Of a stretch of DNA of 8,508 nt, positions 6,336-8,508 are shown piece after piece; the first letter of the stretch is position 1, and each line of letters starts with the position of its first letter. A program made the translations under genes and the position numbers. The DNA comes from an uncultured Austwickia sp. GTDB lineage: Bacteria > Actinomycetota > Actinomycetes > Actinomycetales > Dermatophilaceae. The notes under the pieces are model-generated. The model searched no databases. It worked only from the letters and a program-made list of their open reading frames with translations, and was not told the DNA's origin. The stretch lies in contig CAKUSI010000153.1 of the NCBI GenBank assembly GCA_934678955.1, positions 1 to 8,508 of the forward strand, written 5' to 3'.

Positions 6336-6548
6336 TCAGGCGGGCGGCTCGAGCGACATCGGCCCGTACTCGACCGTCCCGTCGCGCAAGAGCGTGACTG
6401 ACGCGACGCCGGAGTGCGCGAGTTCCTGCCAGTTCTCGCCGAGGTACGCCTCCGCATCGGCCTGGCTGGGGAACTCTCCACCGCCGGGATTGTCCGGCAG
6501 CGGCTCGCCGCTCGAGTCATGACAGGTCCAGGTCCAGCGCTCGCTCAT
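6336..6548 (-). CDS. Small conserved actinobacterial protein (70 aa), function unknown
   Basis: A 70-residue soluble protein starts MSERWTWTCHDSSGE and ends EYGPMSLEPPA. The pattern FPSQADAEAYLGENWQEL followed by GVASVTLLRDG and YGPMSL matches a family I recall as widespread in actinobacteria with no known function. It has no signal peptide, membrane helix or metal-binding motif; the single Cys9 is unlikely to be catalytic. ATG at 6548 is chosen because GGGGAG lies about 6 bases upstream; the frame is open 40 codons further, but that stretch is the shadow of the YihY gene end. It begins 19 bases after the YihY stop, so the two are probably co-transcribed. The small acidic fold could be a binding or adaptor protein, but that is a guess. 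Confidence 0.8.
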   Translation of the reverse strand: MSERWTWTCHDSSGEPLPDNPGGGEFPSQADAEAYLGENWQELAHSGVASVTLLRDGTVEYGPMSLEPPA

Positions 6549-6567
6549 GATGTCTCCCCGGTGATGG

Positions 6568-7788
6568 TCATGGGTCCACCCTAGGAGGGGCCTTCCGCCC
6601 CGGCCTCCGGGAGCGCACGGACCGCCGCAGCGCCCGCCCGGCCGAGGCAACCCGCGACCGGAAGCCACCGGCGGGCTGCGCCACCCGCGCCAGGACGCGC
6701 TGGGTCTCCTTGCGCCAGGCGCGATCCCGGGCGGCCTGCGCCGCGCGCCGGGCCGTCGCCTCGTGCGCCTCCGCCGCAGCCTCCTCGGCCGCCTGGGCGT
6801 TGCGCCGGGCGGTCGCGTACTGCCCCCCGTGCTCGAAGGTCACCTCGACCGCCTGGAACCCTTTCAGCCGCTGCGCCCGGGCCATCCCGGCGTACGCCGC
6901 CAGGTCGGCCTCCGTCAGGTCGACGTGGTCGGTCATGGGCGTGAGCAGGGCGCGCGGGTACAGGCGCAGAGCCAGGACGACGTTCAGCTCGCTGCACAGC
7001 ACGAACGCCACGCTGGCCAGGTAGATCCAGCCGAGGAGGCCGAGCACGACCGCGAACACGCCGTTGGTCGCCGACTGACCGGCGACGACCGCCCGGACGA
7101 ACTCGGCCCCCACGGACTGCAACGCCTGCCACACGAGCACACCAAGCAGGCTCCCGGGCATCGCCTGGAGGCGGGTGACGGGATAGCTCGTGCCGAAGCG
7201 GCTGACCAGCTGGAAGAGCAGGAAGGTGAGCACGGCGGAGGCGAACGTGGGCCACAGACCGATGGCGCGGCTGGAGATGCCGAGCGCCTCCAGCGCCGGC
7301 GAGAGCTGGCTGAGCAGCGTCGAGGAGACGAGGAACAGCGCCACGGCGGCCAGCATGGCGAGGCTCTTGGCCCGGGCGAGCAGCGGGTTGGGCCGGGAGT
7401 TGCGAGGCACGTACCAGGCGATGTTGAGGGCGTTCTGCATCGCCTGGGCCACGCCGATCGCGCCGTAGAGGGCGCCGAGCGTACCGATGACCACGGCGGT
7501 CGTGCTGCCCCGCAGCTCCGCGCGGCCCAGCTGCTCACCGATCACGGGCAGCTGGGCCAGCGCCGAATCCATGATGCTGTTCTGCAGGTCCGGGTTGTTC
7601 TGCAGCACGAAGCCGAGGAGCGAGGAGAGCAGGAGCAGCAGCGGGAACAGCGAGATGAAGCCGTAGTAGGTGATCAGCGCCGCGAGGTAGGGGCCCTGGT
7701 CGTCGATGAACTTGTAGATCAGCGCGATAGGCAGCCCGAGCACCGGGTGACGACGCTGGAACGAGTCGAGCGCCCCCACCCTTGACAT
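6568..7788 (-). CDS. YihY/BrkB family inner-membrane protein
   Basis: An integral membrane protein of 406 residues. The family signature at the N-terminus, DDQGPYLAALITYYGFISLF (29-48), leads into PLLLLLSSLLGFVLQ. About five further hydrophobic helices follow, near 98-118, 145-165, 180-200, 215-235 and 245-275, including a GVFAVVLGLLGWIYLASVAF helix. From about 285 a soluble tail of some 120 residues follows, Ala/Arg/Glu-rich and likely helical (RNAQAAEEAAAEAHEATARR), then very basic. The family was once annotated as ribonuclease BN in error; its true role, perhaps transport or envelope maintenance, is not established. ATG at 7788 is preferred to the upstream open frame because GGAGG lies 5 bases before it and the family signature starts soon after. 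The 70-aa gene follows in the same direction. Confidence 0.9.
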   Translation of the reverse strand: MSRVGALDSFQRRHPVLGLPIALIYKFIDDQGPYLAALITYYGFISLFPLLLLLSSLLGFVLQNNPDLQNSIMDSALAQLPVIGEQLGRAELRGSTTAVVIGTLGALYGAIGVAQAMQNALNIAWYVPRNSRPNPLLARAKSLAMLAAVALFLVSSTLLSQLSPALEALGISSRAIGLWPTFASAVLTFLLFQLVSRFGTSYPVTRLQAMPGSLLGVLVWQALQSVGAEFVRAVVAGQSATNGVFAVVLGLLGWIYLASVAFVLCSELNVVLALRLYPRALLTPMTDHVDLTEADLAAYAGMARAQRLKGFQAVEVTFEHGGQYATARRNAQAAEEAAAEAHEATARRAAQAARDRAWRKETQRVLARVAQPAGGFRSRVASAGRALRRSVRSRRPGRKAPPRVDP

Positions 7789-7813
7789 CGCCACCTCCCG
7801 CCCGCTGGGCCGC

Positions 7814-7819
7814 ATTTTG
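7814..7819 (-). promoter_or_regulatory. Weak -10 candidate for the YihY gene
   Basis: The 205-base gap 7789-7993 holds no gene. On the minus strand CAAAAT is the most AT-rich hexamer in it and lies 25 bases before the ATG, which suits a short leader containing the GGAGG site. There is no matching -35. Nearer the left-hand neighbour's stop, GCCCG-TCGGC-CGGGC (7949-7963) could form a small hairpin. Confidence 0.25.
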
Positions 7820-7965
7820 CCACGAGGGCCCGGGCACGCTGGGGACCTTCCGTTCTCGGAGCCGGCAACCCCCACGAGATTCGTTGTCCCCGAACGGGTC
7901 CGAGGAGACGCGCGAGGCGCACGGTCCAGGCCGCCCCCAGCAACCCGTGCCCGTCGGCCGGGCGC

Positions 7966-7997
7966 GCCGTTGCGCCGTTACGCCGTTGCGCCGTTAC
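7966..7997. repeat. 8-bp tandem repeat (GCCGTTRC x4) across a stop codon
   Basis: Two perfect copies of the 16-mer GCCGTTGCGCCGTTAC run head to tail, equal to four copies of GCCGTTRC with alternating G and A. On the minus strand the TAA stop of the methyltransferase-like gene (7996-7994) lies in the first unit. The period of 8 is not a multiple of 3, so a change in copy number beyond the stop would be silent, but one within the stop unit would alter the end of the protein. Confidence 0.9.
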
Positions 7998-8476
7998 GCG
8001 ACGAGGGGCTTCACGTCGCGCCACAACACCAGGAGGGCCTCAGGACGCCAACGGCTGCCCGCCGCGGCGGGGACGGCGACCGCGAGATCCAGTCGCTGCA
8101 GCATGCCGCCGCGCGAGTCGGCCACGTCGATCAGACGCGCCGCCTCCTGCAGGGTGGTCGCGACGACGACGAGCCGACCGCCCGGCCGCAGGACCCGCCA
8201 GCACGCCTCGATCACCTCGACGGACGCGGGCACGGAGGTGATCACGACGGCGTCGGGCGCGGACAGCTCCTCCACGCCCGCGCCATCCGAGACGCTCAGC
8301 GCCCGGCAGGCGGGGTGGCTGCGCTCCCACATCGGAGCCAGCCCGCCGCCTCCCACCTCCCACAGCAGCTCCCCCGGGCCGGGCGCCAGCAGGGAGAGCA
8401 CCGCGGCACGGGCCTGGTCCGGCCTCCTCGCGCTCGCGCTGTCCGCGACGGTGTCGGCGGCGACGCTCGACGACAT
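7994..8476 (-). CDS. Shortened CobL/CbiT-like SAM methyltransferase domain protein
   Basis: A 160-residue protein resembles the C-terminal methyltransferase domain of CobL, also found alone as CbiT, which methylates and decarboxylates a precorrin in B12 synthesis. Matching parts in order are LLAPGPGELLWEVGGGG (29-45, SAM motif I), HPACRAL, APDAVVITS (73-81), EVIEACWRVLRPGGRLVVVATTLQEAARL (87-115) and WRPEALLVLWRDVKP near the end. About 30 residues usually found between the HPACRA strand and APDAV are absent, and with them the acidic residue that holds the SAM ribose; motif I also lacks the usual DVGAGSG form. It may be inactive or a specialised derivative. The ATG at 8476 is used; GTG at 8485, one base after a possible upstream TGA, is an equal alternative. 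Neither has a clear ribosome binding site. A cobalamin gene may lie just right of the window. Confidence 0.7.
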   Translation of the reverse strand: MSSSVAADTVADSASARRPDQARAAVLSLLAPGPGELLWEVGGGGLAPMWERSHPACRALSVSDGAGVEELSAPDAVVITSVPASVEVIEACWRVLRPGGRLVVVATTLQEAARLIDVADSRGGMLQRLDLAVAVPAAAGSRWRPEALLVLWRDVKPLVA

Positions 8477-8508
8477 CAAGTACACGTCACTGCCCGGCGA
8501 TCGGGTCC

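Noticed and set aside
6763..7785. 340-residue plus-strand open frame opposite the YihY gene
   Set aside because: The product is rich in Arg, Glu, Gln and His with no domain, whereas the minus frame has clear membrane helices and a good ribosome binding site.
7966..7997. CRISPR-like or attachment-site repeat
   Set aside because: The units are contiguous without spacers, only 8 bp long, and there is no integrase, cas gene or tRNA nearby.
8040..8363. Other-frame minus-strand open frame inside the methyltransferase-like gene, as a possible frameshifted remnant of the missing 30 residues
   Set aside because: Its translation is Arg-rich and shows none of the missing methyltransferase motifs, so the gap is a true deletion.

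Overview
The window is GC-rich DNA with strong G/C third-position bias, frequent GTG starts and tightly packed genes. Its gene order matches high-GC Actinobacteria. The set ctaC, adenosine kinase, A-type Fe-S carrier, glycerate kinase and DUF3043-like membrane protein appears in the same order and orientation as the Mycobacterium tuberculosis Rv2200c-Rv2206 region, as I recall it. The adenosine kinase is the mycobacterial (Rv2202c) type, with its landmark residues at the same positions. A propionibacterial or related actinobacterial host is plausible, but the sequence cannot fix the genus.

Layout. Nine genes are supported. From 1 to 5616 all genes are on the minus strand: the 5' part of ctaC (lipoprotein signal plus two membrane helices; the copper domain lies off the left edge), aat (N-end-rule aminoacyl transferase), adoK, an erpA/HesB-type carrier, a glycerate kinase family protein, and an M20 dipeptidase 10 bases upstream of the glycerate kinase gene. 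At 5713-6297 one plus-strand gene encodes a DUF3043-like two-helix membrane protein, divergent from the dipeptidase. From 6336 to 8476 the genes are again on the minus strand: a 70-residue conserved actinobacterial protein of unknown function, a YihY/BrkB-family membrane protein just upstream of it, and a shortened CobL/CbiT-like methyltransferase domain protein at the right edge.

How they fit together. This is mostly housekeeping: respiration (ctaC), Fe-S assembly (erpA), purine salvage (adoK), protein turnover (aat), peptide hydrolysis (M20), and envelope or unknown functions. There is no obvious single pathway. M20-glycerate kinase and YihY-small protein look like two-gene operons. The divergent M20/DUF3043 promoter region has -10-like hexamers 6-7 bases from both GTG starts, which suggests two leaderless mRNAs. 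Perfect GC hairpins follow adoK and erpA.

I found no mobile element, CRISPR array, tRNA/rRNA or defence system, and no evidence for a spectacular new system. The most interesting points are the degenerate CobL/CbiT-like protein, the altered catalytic motifs of the glycerate kinase, the unclear start of aat, the leaderless divergent promoter, and an 8-bp tandem repeat over a stop codon. No gene-free stretch exceeds 300 bases; the longest are 396-647, 7789-7993 and 2927-3110.
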